Source: Rhizobacter sp. SG703 | GTDB lineage: Bacteria; Pseudomonadota; Gammaproteobacteria; Burkholderiales; Burkholderiaceae_C | Direction of reading: 5' to 3' | NCBI RefSeq assembly: GCF_012275445.1 | Contig: NZ_JAAZQK010000001.1 | Location: forward strand, 181,198-245,197 | DNA: 64,000 nucleotides | Made by a program: the position numbers and the translations under genes | Notes under the pieces: model-generated | Told to the model about the DNA's origin: nothing | Databases searched by the model: none | The model's input: only the letters and a program-made list of their open reading frames with translations | Shown here: in pieces, positions 8,387-17,296 of the stretch | Position numbering within the stretch: position 1 is the stretch's first letter | Layout of the letters: each line of letters starts with the position of its first letter

Positions 8387-9118
8387 GTGGATCAGATGTT
8401 TCGGCGTTCAGTTCGGCATTCATGCACCGCCTTGACCGCGCTCTTCGGCGCGGTGGCGCTCACGGCTTGCGGCGGAGGAGGGACCAGCGTCCCCACGTCG
8501 GCGGCCCCCACACCGGCTGCCTCTGCGCCGCCGTCGGCACCCGTGCCGGCACCGCCCGCCGGTCCTTCGTCGGGCGACGTCGCGTTCGCAACCCCGTCGA
8601 GCGCGACCGACACCAGCGAGGCCGGCAAGATCGAGACCTACTTCTTCGCGGAGAAGAGCGGCGAGATCGTGGCCGGCGCGGTGACCCAGGCATCGGGCGA
8701 GGTGGACTTCAGCGCGTCGCTGTCGGGCAACCAGGCCTATGCCGGTACCGCGATCCGCGTCTACGCGCCCGGCAACACCGGCGCGGCACCGGTCAGCGCC
8801 TTCGATGCCTCGGGGTTCACCAAGCTGAAGATCCGGTTGAAGTCGTCGAGCGACGGCGTGCTGTCGATCAAGCTCCAACCGAGCCCGGTGGCCGGCGACG
8901 GCTGCACGGCGACGGCCCAGGCCATCGTCGACGCGACCCTGTCCGAACTCGTCATCGACCTGAACGACACGATGTTTGCGCTGCCGGACTACTGCAACGG
9001 CACCGGCTCGAAAGTCGGCACCGTCAAGGCCGGTCTCTTCGCGATCGACGTGATCAACGGCGCCACCACGACGGGCTCGCACAACCTGGGCGTGGGCACC
9101 GTGAAGCTCGCCCCCTGA
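8387..9118 (+). CDS. Lipoprotein with two-cysteine beta-rich module
   Basis: A 243-residue lipoprotein with lipobox ALTAC (Cys28) followed by GGGG and a Pro/Ala/Ser linker to about residue 65. The GTG at 8387 is chosen because a strong AGGAG (8376-8380) sits six bases before it; the ATG nine bases on has poorer spacing. The C-terminal part has FDASGFTKLKIRLKS, a GC pair and a DYCNGTG segment, the same pattern as the modules at 1513-2217 and 6850-8283. No catalytic motif was seen; a glycan-binding or chaperone-like role beside the GH16 enzyme downstream is inferred. Confidence 0.78.
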   Translation: MDQMFRRSVRHSCTALTALFGAVALTACGGGGTSVPTSAAPTPAASAPPSAPVPAPPAGPSSGDVAFATPSSATDTSEAGKIETYFFAEKSGEIVAGAVTQASGEVDFSASLSGNQAYAGTAIRVYAPGNTGAAPVSAFDASGFTKLKIRLKSSSDGVLSIKLQPSPVAGDGCTATAQAIVDATLSELVIDLNDTMFALPDYCNGTGSKVGTVKAGLFAIDVINGATTTGSHNLGVGTVKLAP

Positions 9119-9150
9119 TCGCGCACGACAAGCACAACGAGGAGACAAGC

Positions 9151-9861
9151 ATGATCAATTCCATCGTCAAGGGCGCCTTCGCCGCGGTGCTGGCCATGGG
9201 CCTGCACGTGGGCGCGCAGGCGACCAATTTCTTCGACGGGTTCGACGGCACGGGCGGCCCGAACGGATCGGTCTGGGAGACCGCCAACTGGGCCAACGGC
9301 GACATCTTCGGCTGCACCTTCGCGTTCAGCGAAGCATGGCTGACAGGGTGGGGCGGGCTGGACCTGAACGTCAACGGCAGCAACCGCAGCGCGGTGAAAT
9401 GCGCCGAGGTGCGCACCTGGCAGAGTTTCCGGTACGGCAAGTTCGTGACCCGGCTGCAGCCCGGCACCATCCCCGGCGGCAACAGCTCGTTCTTTCTCTA
9501 CACCGGCAATGCGGGCACCTCCAACCACTTCGAGATCGACCTCGAGTTCATCAAGGGCGGCACCGTGCTGCACACCAACGTGTGGACGGGCGGCCGGCAG
9601 AACTTCCAGCAGTTCGCCATCGCCACCGGCTGGCGGACCATCGGCTTCGAATGGCGGCCGACCTACGTGCGCTGGTTCCACGTCAACGATGCCGGCGCGG
9701 AGATGGAGTTCCGGCGGGTCAACACGGCGTTCTCGGCGCCGATGCGCCTGATGCTGAACCACTGGGTCGGCAACAACTCGTCGGGCGCCGTCGGCTTCGT
9801 CGGGACCTACAACGGCGGCGGCGGTCCGGCCTACTACGACTGGGTGAAGGTCTCGGACTGA
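9151..9861 (+). CDS. Secreted GH16 beta-glucanase (lichenase type)
   Basis: A 236-residue protein with a signal peptide cleaved near GAQA and a GAGGAG ribosome site. HFEIDLEF (Glu128, Asp130, Glu132) is the exact catalytic signature of the lichenase/laminarinase type of glycoside hydrolase family 16. SFRYGKFVTRL and TIGFEWRP are the usual strands around it. The expected reaction is endo-hydrolysis of mixed-linkage beta-glucan or a similar beta-glucan outside the cell. In contrast to the upstream GH16-like protein its active site is intact. It is followed by a strong terminator, so it closes the operon. Confidence 0.92.
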   Translation: MINSIVKGAFAAVLAMGLHVGAQATNFFDGFDGTGGPNGSVWETANWANGDIFGCTFAFSEAWLTGWGGLDLNVNGSNRSAVKCAEVRTWQSFRYGKFVTRLQPGTIPGGNSSFFLYTGNAGTSNHFEIDLEFIKGGTVLHTNVWTGGRQNFQQFAIATGWRTIGFEWRPTYVRWFHVNDAGAEMEFRRVNTAFSAPMRLMLNHWVGNNSSGAVGFVGTYNGGGGPAYYDWVKVSD

Positions 9862-9866
9862 GCGCA

Positions 9867-9888
9867 GGGCCCCGCACGGGGCCCTTTT
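9867..9888. terminator. Rho-independent terminator between converging genes
   Basis: A 7-bp GC stem (GGGCCCC/GGGGCCC) with a four-base GCAC loop and a TTTT run follows the GH16 stop codon directly. The polysaccharide lyase on the minus strand ends at 9891, just beyond it. The T-run serves the plus-strand operon. Confidence 0.88.
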
Positions 9889-9890
9889 CT

Positions 9891-12131
9891 TCACTGCGCC
9901 AGCGCAGCGATCTCCGCGGCGCTCAGCGCGCCGGCATGGACCCGGAAGTCCTGGATGCGGCCGTCGAACGACGGGTGCGCCCAGTTGCGCCCGAGGAAGG
10001 CCACCTGGTCGCCGACCTGGCGCGGCGACAGCAGGATGTCGCTGGAACTCGCGACCTCGATGCCGTCGACATACAGCCGCCCGGTGCTGCCCTGCAGCGT
10101 GACCGCCACGTGGACCCAGCGCCGTATCGCCATGAAGCCGGGTGCTTCCACGACCTGGCTGTCGTTGTGTCCCGCGCCATAGATCCCGAAACGCAGGCCC
10201 TGGCCGGCCTTCGGTGCGATGTACATGCTGGAGAAGCCGTCATGCCCGGCGAAGAACAGGCAGCTGTCCCAGCGCAGCGAATTCGCATACGCCCACAGCG
10301 ACACGGTGAAGTCGTCCAGGCCGCTGAAGATCCCCGGCGGCAGCTGCAGGCCCGCCGCCTTGCCGTCGAACACCAGGGCCTTGTCGTTGCGGCGTCCCTC
10401 GCCCCAGGTCGCGCCGTCCAGCAGGCGGCCCTCGATGCTGGACTGGACGCCGGCGGGAGTCAGCAGCGAGCCGGTGGTGCCGGTGTTGCCGAGGCCGTTC
10501 AGCGGCAGGACCAGGCGCTTCTCGCCGCCCACCGCGGCCCGCACGGCACTGGAGCTGGCCCGGGTGCCGTCGCTGCCCACGGCGGTGACCTGGTAGAACC
10601 AGGTGCTCCTCGAAGGGGCGTCGGTGTGGGTGAGCAGTTCGCTTGCCGGGACCGTGGCCAGTTCGGTGAAGGGGCCTTCGGCACGGGCGCTCCGCTTCAC
10701 CACATAGGAGCTCGCGCCGACGCTGCCCCACCATGACAGCACGGCCCGGCCGTCGCGCACCTGGACCGCGAGGCCGGACGGCGGCTTCATCGGCCCGGCA
10801 TAGGCCGCGCGGCGGTGCGTCAGCGTCGGGAACACCATGTCGTCGCCATTGCCCGACCCGTAGTTCGGCTCGCACAGCGGCACCATGCGCGCGACGTTCG
10901 GGGCCGCCAGGCCCATGCGATTCACATAGTGGTTGAAGATCGGCTCCCAGGCGTTGCGGCCGTGCTGGAACGACTGGTTCACTTCCGTCCACAGGGAGGT
11001 GTGGGGTTGCGACGGGTTGTGTTCGCGGGCATAGGGCATCGGGTAGGTCTTGCCGCTCTCGTCCAGCAGGTTGGAGCGGGCCACGTACTCGGCCGCCGCG
11101 AGGAAACGGTTGTCGTGGAGCCCGTACAGGTCGTCGCCCTGGTTCCAGGCCATCTCCAGCAGGTCGCCGCCCAGCGACATGCCCAGCGTCGAATGCCCCT
11201 GGTCGCGGCCGCTCTCTTCCCACTGCCCGAGATGGCCCGGGTGCATGAAGTAGACGCCGTGCACGACGGAGCCGTTGCCGAACATCTGCAGCTTGCCGCG
11301 GTTGTTGCCCGCGTAGTAGTCGCAGGCCTGCCGGTACAGGTCGGGCTGGTCGCAGAACACGCCGATGGCCAGCGCACCGCAGAGCGACGACATGTCCCAG
11401 TTGGCGTGGGACCCGAGGCTCGGGTTTGCGAGGCGATCCCGGCAGATGCCGCCGAAGACCCGCAGCAGCATGTCCTGGAACCGCGCCAGGCTCGCCGGCG
11501 CCCAGCCGCTGTAGCCGCGCAGGATCTCGCCGGACTGCGCCCACTGGTGGCCCTGCATGCCGGCCAGCAGGATGAAGGTGTGGTCGTCATGGGCGGTCGA
11601 TCCCTCGGGCACGGTCCCGATCATCTTCAACGTGTTCGCCCAGGCGTCCAGCGTCTCGACGGCCTTGTCCGCATAGCGCGTGTCGTCGGACAGCCGCCAG
11701 CGCAGTGCCAGGCACCATGCGCGCTGGATGTCGCGGTACATCGCCCACTTGGTGCCGTCGGCGCGATACACCGCCGCCTGCGGATTCGGTTTGGCGTCCA
11801 GGTGGGTGAGGCCGTCGGCGCACAGCTTGTTCCACCAGTCCGTCCACGGCTGCTGGCCGGCCTGGATGTGCGCGCGGATGCGCGTGAAGTCGTCTTCGGT
11901 GACCAGCAGGCCGGGATGGCGAAAGACGCCGCTCGCCGACGCCGGGGTGGCACCGGTCCCTGCGGCCGGTGCCGCCTGCGCCGACGGGTCGTCGTCTTCG
12001 GTGTCTGCATCGCATCCGGACAGCATCGGCAACATCGGCAACATCGGGAAGAGGCCCAGCCCGAAGGAGAACGCACGCCGTGCCGGATCGGGCAAGTCTT
12101 CGAGATTGTTGTCTTCCAATGTCCTGGTCAC
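9891..12131 (-). CDS. Tat/lipoprotein-type polysaccharide lyase with FN3 and LamG domains
   Basis: About 746 residues from a GTG start preceded by AAGGAA. The leader contains RRAFSFG (residues 18-24), a twin-arginine pattern, then a proline/leucine hydrophobic stretch ending in LSGC (Cys40), suggesting a Tat-exported lipoprotein. Residues about 70-450 form an alpha-helical toroid typical of alginate-lyase-like families (HPGLLVTEDDFTRI; HANWDMSSLCGALAIG; GRDQGHSTLGMSLGGDL with candidate His residues). A fibronectin type III unit follows (PPSGLAVQV to about residue 560), then a LamG/concanavalin-like domain (TVSLWAYANS, RRWVHVAVTLQ, GRIQDFRVH). Substrate is probably an acidic polysaccharide, but this is inferred from the fold only. 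Confidence 0.82.
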   Translation of the reverse strand: MTRTLEDNNLEDLPDPARRAFSFGLGLFPMLPMLPMLSGCDADTEDDDPSAQAAPAAGTGATPASASGVFRHPGLLVTEDDFTRIRAHIQAGQQPWTDWWNKLCADGLTHLDAKPNPQAAVYRADGTKWAMYRDIQRAWCLALRWRLSDDTRYADKAVETLDAWANTLKMIGTVPEGSTAHDDHTFILLAGMQGHQWAQSGEILRGYSGWAPASLARFQDMLLRVFGGICRDRLANPSLGSHANWDMSSLCGALAIGVFCDQPDLYRQACDYYAGNNRGKLQMFGNGSVVHGVYFMHPGHLGQWEESGRDQGHSTLGMSLGGDLLEMAWNQGDDLYGLHDNRFLAAAEYVARSNLLDESGKTYPMPYAREHNPSQPHTSLWTEVNQSFQHGRNAWEPIFNHYVNRMGLAAPNVARMVPLCEPNYGSGNGDDMVFPTLTHRRAAYAGPMKPPSGLAVQVRDGRAVLSWWGSVGASSYVVKRSARAEGPFTELATVPASELLTHTDAPSRSTWFYQVTAVGSDGTRASSSAVRAAVGGEKRLVLPLNGLGNTGTTGSLLTPAGVQSSIEGRLLDGATWGEGRRNDKALVFDGKAAGLQLPPGIFSGLDDFTVSLWAYANSLRWDSCLFFAGHDGFSSMYIAPKAGQGLRFGIYGAGHNDSQVVEAPGFMAIRRWVHVAVTLQGSTGRLYVDGIEVASSSDILLSPRQVGDQVAFLGRNWAHPSFDGRIQDFRVHAGALSAAEIAALAQ

Positions 12132-12185
12132 GTTCCGTTCCTTGTTCTGCCGTTCAGACGCGGCAATGTAGTGCCGGCAGGTCAG

Positions 12186-12213
12186 CCGAATCTTGATCGA
12201 GCCATGACGGCGA
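12186..12213. promoter_or_regulatory. Shared upstream element of the lyase gene
   Basis: On the plus strand TCTTGATCGA, four bases, TGACG, one base, CG. The same arrangement with the same spacing occurs at 13557-13577 before the neighbouring minus-strand lipoprotein. It lies about 60 bp before the lyase start and could be a binding site or promoter element. Confidence 0.35.
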
Positions 12214-12323
12214 CGCAGAGAGTGCACCGCGCCGGTCGCATTCCCTCATTCCTGCCGAATGAAGGTGTCGAGTGGTAAGCAAGCACAACGGATCGTTGCG
12301 GCGCAGACAGGGCACGCCATCGC

Positions 12324-13523
12324 TCAGCGGGGGAACGGCGCCGGATGGGTCAGGTAGGCCTGGAACAGGCGGGCGAACTGTCCGCCGTCGGTCGTGATGC
12401 TGGCGGAGGTGCTTCCACCGCCGCTGAACACGATCGCGAACACGCCGGCGGCGGTGTACTCGGTCGGGTGCGTGAGCATGTAGTGGACATGGTTGTCCCG
12501 GTAGTGGCCGGGCGTGCCGCCGGGGGTGGCCGACGGCACGCCCATCGGCGTCTGCCAGAACAGCATCGGCAGGTTGCCGAGCAGGCCCCGCACGCTGCTC
12601 CACGCGGCAAGGTCCTGGCGGAAGTTCGGCGTCGCGACATTGCTCTCGTCCCAGTAGAACGGTCCGCTGCCGCGACCTGCGCACTCGGGCACCGGCGATG
12701 CGACTTCGAAGCAGCCGGCGTCGCGATCGCTCGTCTGCGCCACGATGAAGTCGGCCTTGTCGGCACCGAGCTTCGCCATGAAGGTGCCGACCGTGGTGGC
12801 ATCGCGCCCCCAGAAGGAGGGCGGGAAGCCGATCTTCGCGTTGGGCGCATAGGTGCGTCCGAGCGTCAACAGGCATCCTGCGAGACCGGCCGCGGTGTCC
12901 GGTTGGCTGGCGCATTCCGCCATCAGGCTCGCGCGGGCCGGCAGCTTCGTCGGGTCGGCGCCGGGCGCCGATGTCAGCACGTAGCCCCAGAAATCGGGTT
13001 CGAGGTTGACCAGCGTCGGTTGGCCGGTCGCGCCGATCTTCTGGTACATCAACTTGACCTGGGCCCAATAGGTGGCCATGAAGGTCGCATCGTTGATGCC
13101 GCTGATGTTGCCGTCGCCGTTGGAGGCCATCTGGTAGAGCGTGAACAGCGGCACCGCGCCGGCGGCCTTGACGTTCGCGGAGACATACGTGACGTAGGCC
13201 CCGTCGGGGCTGTTCCAGTGCGGCCACGAACCGGCTCCCACCCCGACCAGGTAGGTGTCGATGATGTCCGGGTGGATCTGCTGGCTCGTCATGTCGGCGA
13301 TCGCATTGCCGGCGCCCAGGCCGCCCAGCAACCGTCCGGGCATGCCGAGCGCGGCGTTGATCGACGAGCCGGGCGCAGGTGCGGGCGCGGGTGCAGGAGC
13401 GGCGGGGGACCCGTTGGCGGTCGTCACGGCAGCGTCGCCCGAACTGCTCGATCCACCGCCGCACGCGGCCAGCACGGCGGCAAACAGGGTCGTGGCAAGA
13501 GGGGTGATGCGTGCGAAGTCCAT
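12324..13523 (-). CDS. Lipoprotein with Ala-Pro linker, probable TIM-barrel glycan hydrolase
   Basis: A 399-residue lipoprotein: signal ending AVLAAC (Cys21), GGGSSSSG, then an Ala-Pro repeat (about residues 42-51) and a globular domain. The domain has features of a barrel hydrolase: an acidic LEPDFWGY segment after a strand (TLVNLEPD), KIGFPPSFWGRD, ADFIVAQTSDRDAGC, MLFWQTPMGVPS and GVFAIVFSGGG. I cannot assign a named family. The leader resembles the truncated lipoprotein at the left edge. It shares an upstream element with the lyase gene, which suggests co-regulation within the polysaccharide locus. Confidence 0.7.
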   Translation of the reverse strand: MDFARITPLATTLFAAVLAACGGGSSSSGDAAVTTANGSPAAPAPAPAPAPGSSINAALGMPGRLLGGLGAGNAIADMTSQQIHPDIIDTYLVGVGAGSWPHWNSPDGAYVTYVSANVKAAGAVPLFTLYQMASNGDGNISGINDATFMATYWAQVKLMYQKIGATGQPTLVNLEPDFWGYVLTSAPGADPTKLPARASLMAECASQPDTAAGLAGCLLTLGRTYAPNAKIGFPPSFWGRDATTVGTFMAKLGADKADFIVAQTSDRDAGCFEVASPVPECAGRGSGPFYWDESNVATPNFRQDLAAWSSVRGLLGNLPMLFWQTPMGVPSATPGGTPGHYRDNHVHYMLTHPTEYTAAGVFAIVFSGGGSTSASITTDGGQFARLFQAYLTHPAPFPR

Positions 13524-13556
13524 GGTGCTGGAGTTTCGACAAGCGCCGGCGCGCAG

Positions 13557-13577
13557 TCTTGATCGACTTGTGACGAC
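13557..13577. promoter_or_regulatory. Shared upstream element of the Ala-Pro lipoprotein gene
   Basis: Second copy of TCTTGATCGA-N4-TGACG-N-CG, about 35 bp before the ATG at 13523. The other copy is at 12191-12211. All 17 specified positions agree between the two. Confidence 0.35.
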
Positions 13578-13681
13578 GCCCAGGTCTCGACGTCCACCGA
13601 TGCGCCTGCGCAACAATCCAGCGTGTCTGCCCCCTGCCGAAGCCCGATGCCTCTTCCCACACCCCGATGCGCCCCGACGCC

Positions 13682-14353
13682 ATGAGCGAGCGCCTCATCC
13701 CGTTGCCCGGCGGGTCGCCGCCGATCATTCGCTCGATCCCGCGACTCGGCTACATCTTCGACGTCCCGTCGGCACCGGAGCCGCAGCCCGCCGCGGCGGG
13801 CCTGCCGCGCGACGGCATCCCGTCGTTGATCATCGGCCCGCTGCGCAACCAGACCGGGCGGCCCGGCCTGCAGTGGGCGGGGCGCGGCCCGATCGCGTGC
13901 ATCGCGCATGGCCTGTCGATCGACGGACGCCTCCATGTCCAGGACGCACAGTCGCTGGAGGCGTCCTGGCCCCAGGGGAACGCCCGGATGCTGCAGATGC
14001 TGCACGCTACCGGCGCGCGCCATGCCGTCGTCGGTTCCTTGAAGCTCGCAGGTGTCGCCCGTGGCCCGGACCGACGGGAGCCTGCACGACCGCTCGCCGG
14101 CGGCGCTCGGCCGGCGGCTGGCCGCCAGGCTGCTGCGGCAGCAGGCCGACTCCGCGCAGGCGCAGTCGCCGGCCCAAGCCGCCGACGAGGATGCGTGGAT
14201 GACGCAGATGCTGGACCTCGCGTCGCGCGCGGCCGAAGAACACCGCCGCGGCGACGCGCTGCAGATCCTGGACGTGGTCCTCGACCACACCCGGACCACG
14301 ACCTGGCGGTGGATCTCAAGGCGCACGTGGACGCCGGCCGCGTTCCTCCCTGA
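13682..14353 (+). pseudogene. Remnant of a winged-helix (CadC/ToxR-like) regulator with two compensating frameshifts
   Basis: The sequence begins with IIRSIPRLGYIFDV, the C-terminal hairpin of an OmpR/CadC winged helix whose first 60 or so residues are missing. Next comes SLIIGPLRNQTGRPGLQWAG, the TolB-like segment that follows such domains in CadC-type regulators. Near 14045-14070 the coding pattern moves to the next frame (SLHDRSPAALGRRLAARLL, DALQILDVVLDHT). Near 14289-14293 it returns to the first frame (PDHDLAVDLKAHVDAGR) and stops at 14353. A single missing C in the ACCCGG run would explain the second shift. Loss of the DNA-binding half argues for true decay. No promoter was recognised. 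Confidence 0.5.
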
Positions 14354-14480
14354 AGCGGCCCTGGCCGTGGCTTCAGGCTCGCCGGGAAGCGGCGCGAGGC
14401 GGCCTCACCTGTTCGAAAAGCCATTCGCGAAACGCCGCCCGGCGAGGAAGCGAAGCGCATTCGGCGCGGCATCGCGCCCC

Positions 14481-16724
14481 TCACTCCACCTGGACGGTGC
14501 GAAGCCGCAGCGCGTTGGCGATCACGCTGACGGACGACAGCGCCATGGCGGCTGCCGCGACGACCGGCGACAACAGCAGGCCGGAGAAGGGGTACAGGAC
14601 GCCTGCCGCGAGCGGGATGCCGGCCACGTTGTAGGCGAAGCTCAGGAACAGGTTCTGGCGGATGTTGCGCATGGTCGCGCGCGACAGCGCGCGAGCGCGA
14701 ACGATGCCCATGAGGTCGCCCTTGAGCAGCGTGATGCCGGCGCTCTCCATCGCCACGTCGGTGCCGGTGCCCATCGCGACCCCGACCGTCGCCTGCGCCA
14801 GGGCAGGGGCGTCGTTGACACCGTCGCCGGCCATGGCCACCACGCGACCCTCGGCCTGCAGGCGCTTCACGACGGCGGCCTTGTCTTGCGGCAGCACATC
14901 GGCCACCACGTCGTCGATGCCGAGCTGGCGGCCGACCGCCTGTGCGGTGGTCTTTCCGTCGCCGGTGAGCATCACGACGCGCACACCGGCGGCCTGGAGC
15001 GCCTGCAGCGCCTGCGGTGTCGTGGCCTTGATCGGGTCCGCAATCGCGACGAAGCCGGCGAGCTTCCCGCCGACGCCGACGAAGATGACCGTCGCGGCCT
15101 GTTGCCGCAGCCCATCGGCGTTCTTCTCCAGCGCAGAAGTGGCCATCGAATGTTCCGCCAGGAACTTCGCGCTGCCCGACACGACGGCCACGCCCGCCAC
15201 CGTCCCGACCACGCCCTTGCCCACGGGCGAGTCGAAGTCCGTCACGGGCGACAGGGCCAGCCGGCGCTGCTGCGCATCCATCACGATGGCCATGGCCAGC
15301 GGATGCTCGCTGGCGCGCTCGACGCTCGCGAGCTTCTGCAGCACCTCGTCGGCCGTGAAACCGGGCGCCGGCTCGATGTGGACGACCTTCGGCCGGCCCT
15401 CCGTCAGCGTGCCCGTCTTGTCGACCACGAGCGTGTCGACTTTCTCCATCTTCTCGAGTGCCTCGGCGTCGCGGATCAGCACGCCGTGCTGCGCGCCCTT
15501 GCCGACACCGACCATGATGGACATCGGCGTGGCCAGGCCCAGCGCACAGGGACACGCGATGATGAGCACCGCCACCGCGGCGACGAGCGCATAGCTGAAC
15601 GCCGGCGCAGGGCCCCAGGCCAGCCAGGCGACGAAGGTCAGCGCGGCGACGAGGATGACCGCCGGCACGAACCAGCCGGCGACCTGGTCCGCCATCCGCT
15701 GGATGGGCGCGCGGCTGCGCTGGGCCGCGGCCACCATGTGGACGATCTGCGACAGCAAGGTGTCGGCGCCGACCTTCTCGGCCCGCATCACGAAGCCGCC
15801 GGTCTGGTTCAGCGTCCCCGCGGTGACCTTGGCGCCGGCGGCCTTGGCCACCGGGATGGGCTCGCCGGTCACCATCGACTCGTCGACGTTGCCCTTGCCT
15901 TCGGTGAGTTCACCGTCGACCGGCACCTTCTCGCCGGGCCGCACGCGCAGCAGGTCGTCCACCTGGATCGCGTCGACCTGCACGGTCTCGTCATGGCCCT
16001 GCGCGTCGACCTTGACCGCCGTCTTCGGTGCCAGTCCGAGGAGCGCCTTGATGGCGCCGGAGGTCTTCTCGCGCGCCCGCAGTTCCAGCACCTGGCCGAG
16101 CAGCACCAGCACCGTGATGACGGCGGCAGCCTCGAAGTAGACCGCGACCGCACCGTCCTCGCCTCGCAATGCGGGCGGGAACCAGCCCGGTGCGAGCGTC
16201 GCAGCGATGCTGTAGAGCCACGCAGCCCCCGTACCGAGCGCGATCAGCGTGAACATGTTCAGGCTCCGGTGCGTCACCGAAGCCGCTGCGCGGGCGAAGA
16301 AGGGCCAACCGGCCCACAGCACCACCGGCGTTCCCAGCAGCAGCTGAACCCAGTTCGAGGCCCGCGGGGCAATGAAGTGGTGAATGTCGAAGAGATGGCC
16401 GCCCATCTCCAACGCGAAGACGGGCGCCGTCAGCACGGTGCCGATCCAGAACCTGCGCGTCATGTCGCGCAGTTCCGGGCTCTCGTCCTGGTCCGCTGTC
16501 GCGACGACCGGTTCGAGCGCCATGCCGCAGATCGGGCAGTTGCCAGGCCCCCGCTGTCGCACTTGAGGGTGCATCGGGCAGGTGTACTCGACCTGGCTGC
16601 GGTCACCCTCGGGCGCCGGGGTGGCCGCCGCAGGCCCGTGTGCGCAGTGGCTGCACGACTCGCCCGTCATCACCGTGCCATCCGGCATCGTGTGCGCGTG
16701 GTGGTTCGATCTGGATGGCTCCAT
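14481..16724 (-). CDS. copA: Copper-translocating P1B-type ATPase
   Basis: A 747-residue inner-membrane ATPase that pumps Cu(I)/Ag(I) out of the cytoplasm. The N-terminus is His-rich with a CSHC pair, followed by a short metal-binding module (YTCPMHPQ ... GNCPICGM) rather than the usual ferredoxin-like CxxC domains. The core is complete: [10 protein letters not shown] actuator loop, [13 protein letters not shown] transmembrane metal site, [11 protein letters not shown] phosphorylation site, SEHPLA in the nucleotide domain, and [13 protein letters not shown] hinge. It is followed by membrane helices with an N-rich signature (NLFLSFAYN). It lies downstream of a His/Met-rich exported protein and opposite the CusCBA-type genes. 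Confidence 0.94.
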   Translation of the reverse strand: MEPSRSNHHAHTMPDGTVMTGESCSHCAHGPAAATPAPEGDRSQVEYTCPMHPQVRQRGPGNCPICGMALEPVVATADQDESPELRDMTRRFWIGTVLTAPVFALEMGGHLFDIHHFIAPRASNWVQLLLGTPVVLWAGWPFFARAAASVTHRSLNMFTLIALGTGAAWLYSIAATLAPGWFPPALRGEDGAVAVYFEAAAVITVLVLLGQVLELRAREKTSGAIKALLGLAPKTAVKVDAQGHDETVQVDAIQVDDLLRVRPGEKVPVDGELTEGKGNVDESMVTGEPIPVAKAAGAKVTAGTLNQTGGFVMRAEKVGADTLLSQIVHMVAAAQRSRAPIQRMADQVAGWFVPAVILVAALTFVAWLAWGPAPAFSYALVAAVAVLIIACPCALGLATPMSIMVGVGKGAQHGVLIRDAEALEKMEKVDTLVVDKTGTLTEGRPKVVHIEPAPGFTADEVLQKLASVERASEHPLAMAIVMDAQQRRLALSPVTDFDSPVGKGVVGTVAGVAVVSGSAKFLAEHSMATSALEKNADGLRQQAATVIFVGVGGKLAGFVAIADPIKATTPQALQALQAAGVRVVMLTGDGKTTAQAVGRQLGIDDVVADVLPQDKAAVVKRLQAEGRVVAMAGDGVNDAPALAQATVGVAMGTGTDVAMESAGITLLKGDLMGIVRARALSRATMRNIRQNLFLSFAYNVAGIPLAAGVLYPFSGLLLSPVVAAAAMALSSVSVIANALRLRTVQVE

Positions 16725-16763
16725 GGACTCTCCCGCTGTTCTTCGCCGCCTGAACCGTCCCGA

Positions 16764-17105
16764 CTACCTGCTCGCCGCAGACGCGGCAGGCATGGCACCC
16801 ATCGTCGAGCCGTCCTTGCCGTGCATCCGGTCGTGCATGCCGCCGGGCTTGTGCATCTCGTCGTGCATCTGCTTCGTGTGGGCACCAGCCATGCCCATCC
16901 CCATGCCGCCGGAAGCGGCAGAAGCCGCAGGCGCAGCCGCCTTCGGCTTCGTTGCAACCGCCTTCCCCGACACCGGGGCGGAAGCGCCCTCGGGATGGTG
17001 GGCGGCGTGCTCCTGGCCCGACTGGGCCAGCGCGAAGGTCGTGGAAGCTGCCAGAACGGCCGCCGCCATCAACGTCAGAACAGTACGAACCTGGAAGACC
17101 TGCAT
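16764..17105 (-). CDS. Small periplasmic His/Met-rich copper-binding protein
   Basis: A 113-residue exported protein with a signal peptide cleaved near FALAQ. The mature part has a HAAHH cluster, a low-complexity Ala/Lys/Pro linker and a C-terminal half rich in Met and His (GMGMGMAG, MHDEMHKPGGMHDRMHG), a composition that binds Cu(I)/Ag(I). It is probably a periplasmic metal buffer or chaperone. It is the first gene before the copper ATPase on the minus strand, with 39 bp between them, so the two are likely co-transcribed. Confidence 0.75.
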   Translation of the reverse strand: MQVFQVRTVLTLMAAAVLAASTTFALAQSGQEHAAHHPEGASAPVSGKAVATKPKAAAPAASAASGGMGMGMAGAHTKQMHDEMHKPGGMHDRMHGKDGSTMGAMPAASAASR

Positions 17106-17135
17106 CTCATGCTCCTTTCAATCGGTGAAGCGCAC

Positions 17136-17164
17136 TTTGGGCCCTGATACCGTTGGAAGGTCAA
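17136..17164 (-). promoter_or_regulatory. Possible MerR/CueR-like promoter for the copper genes
   Basis: On the minus strand TTGACCTTCC begins at 17164, resembling the -35 and left half-site of CueR-type promoters. The right half-site is degenerate and no good -10 was found at the expected elongated spacing, so this is a weak call. The 191-bp divergent gap holds the promoters of both copper operons. Confidence 0.3.
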
Positions 17165-17296
17165 GGGGGCGGCACCATCGCGCCTTGACCCAGCGCAACA
17201 CACCTCGGTGGCGTGAACGGCGACGTGGCCTGTGTCAACCGCGCCGTGTCGGGCATGTCCCCCCGCTGAACAACGGTCGGTACACTCCGCATCCTC

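Noticed and set aside
14052-17147. Long 1031-codon plus-strand frame
   Set aside because: Most of it is antisense to the clear copper ATPase. Only its first part belongs to the decayed regulator.
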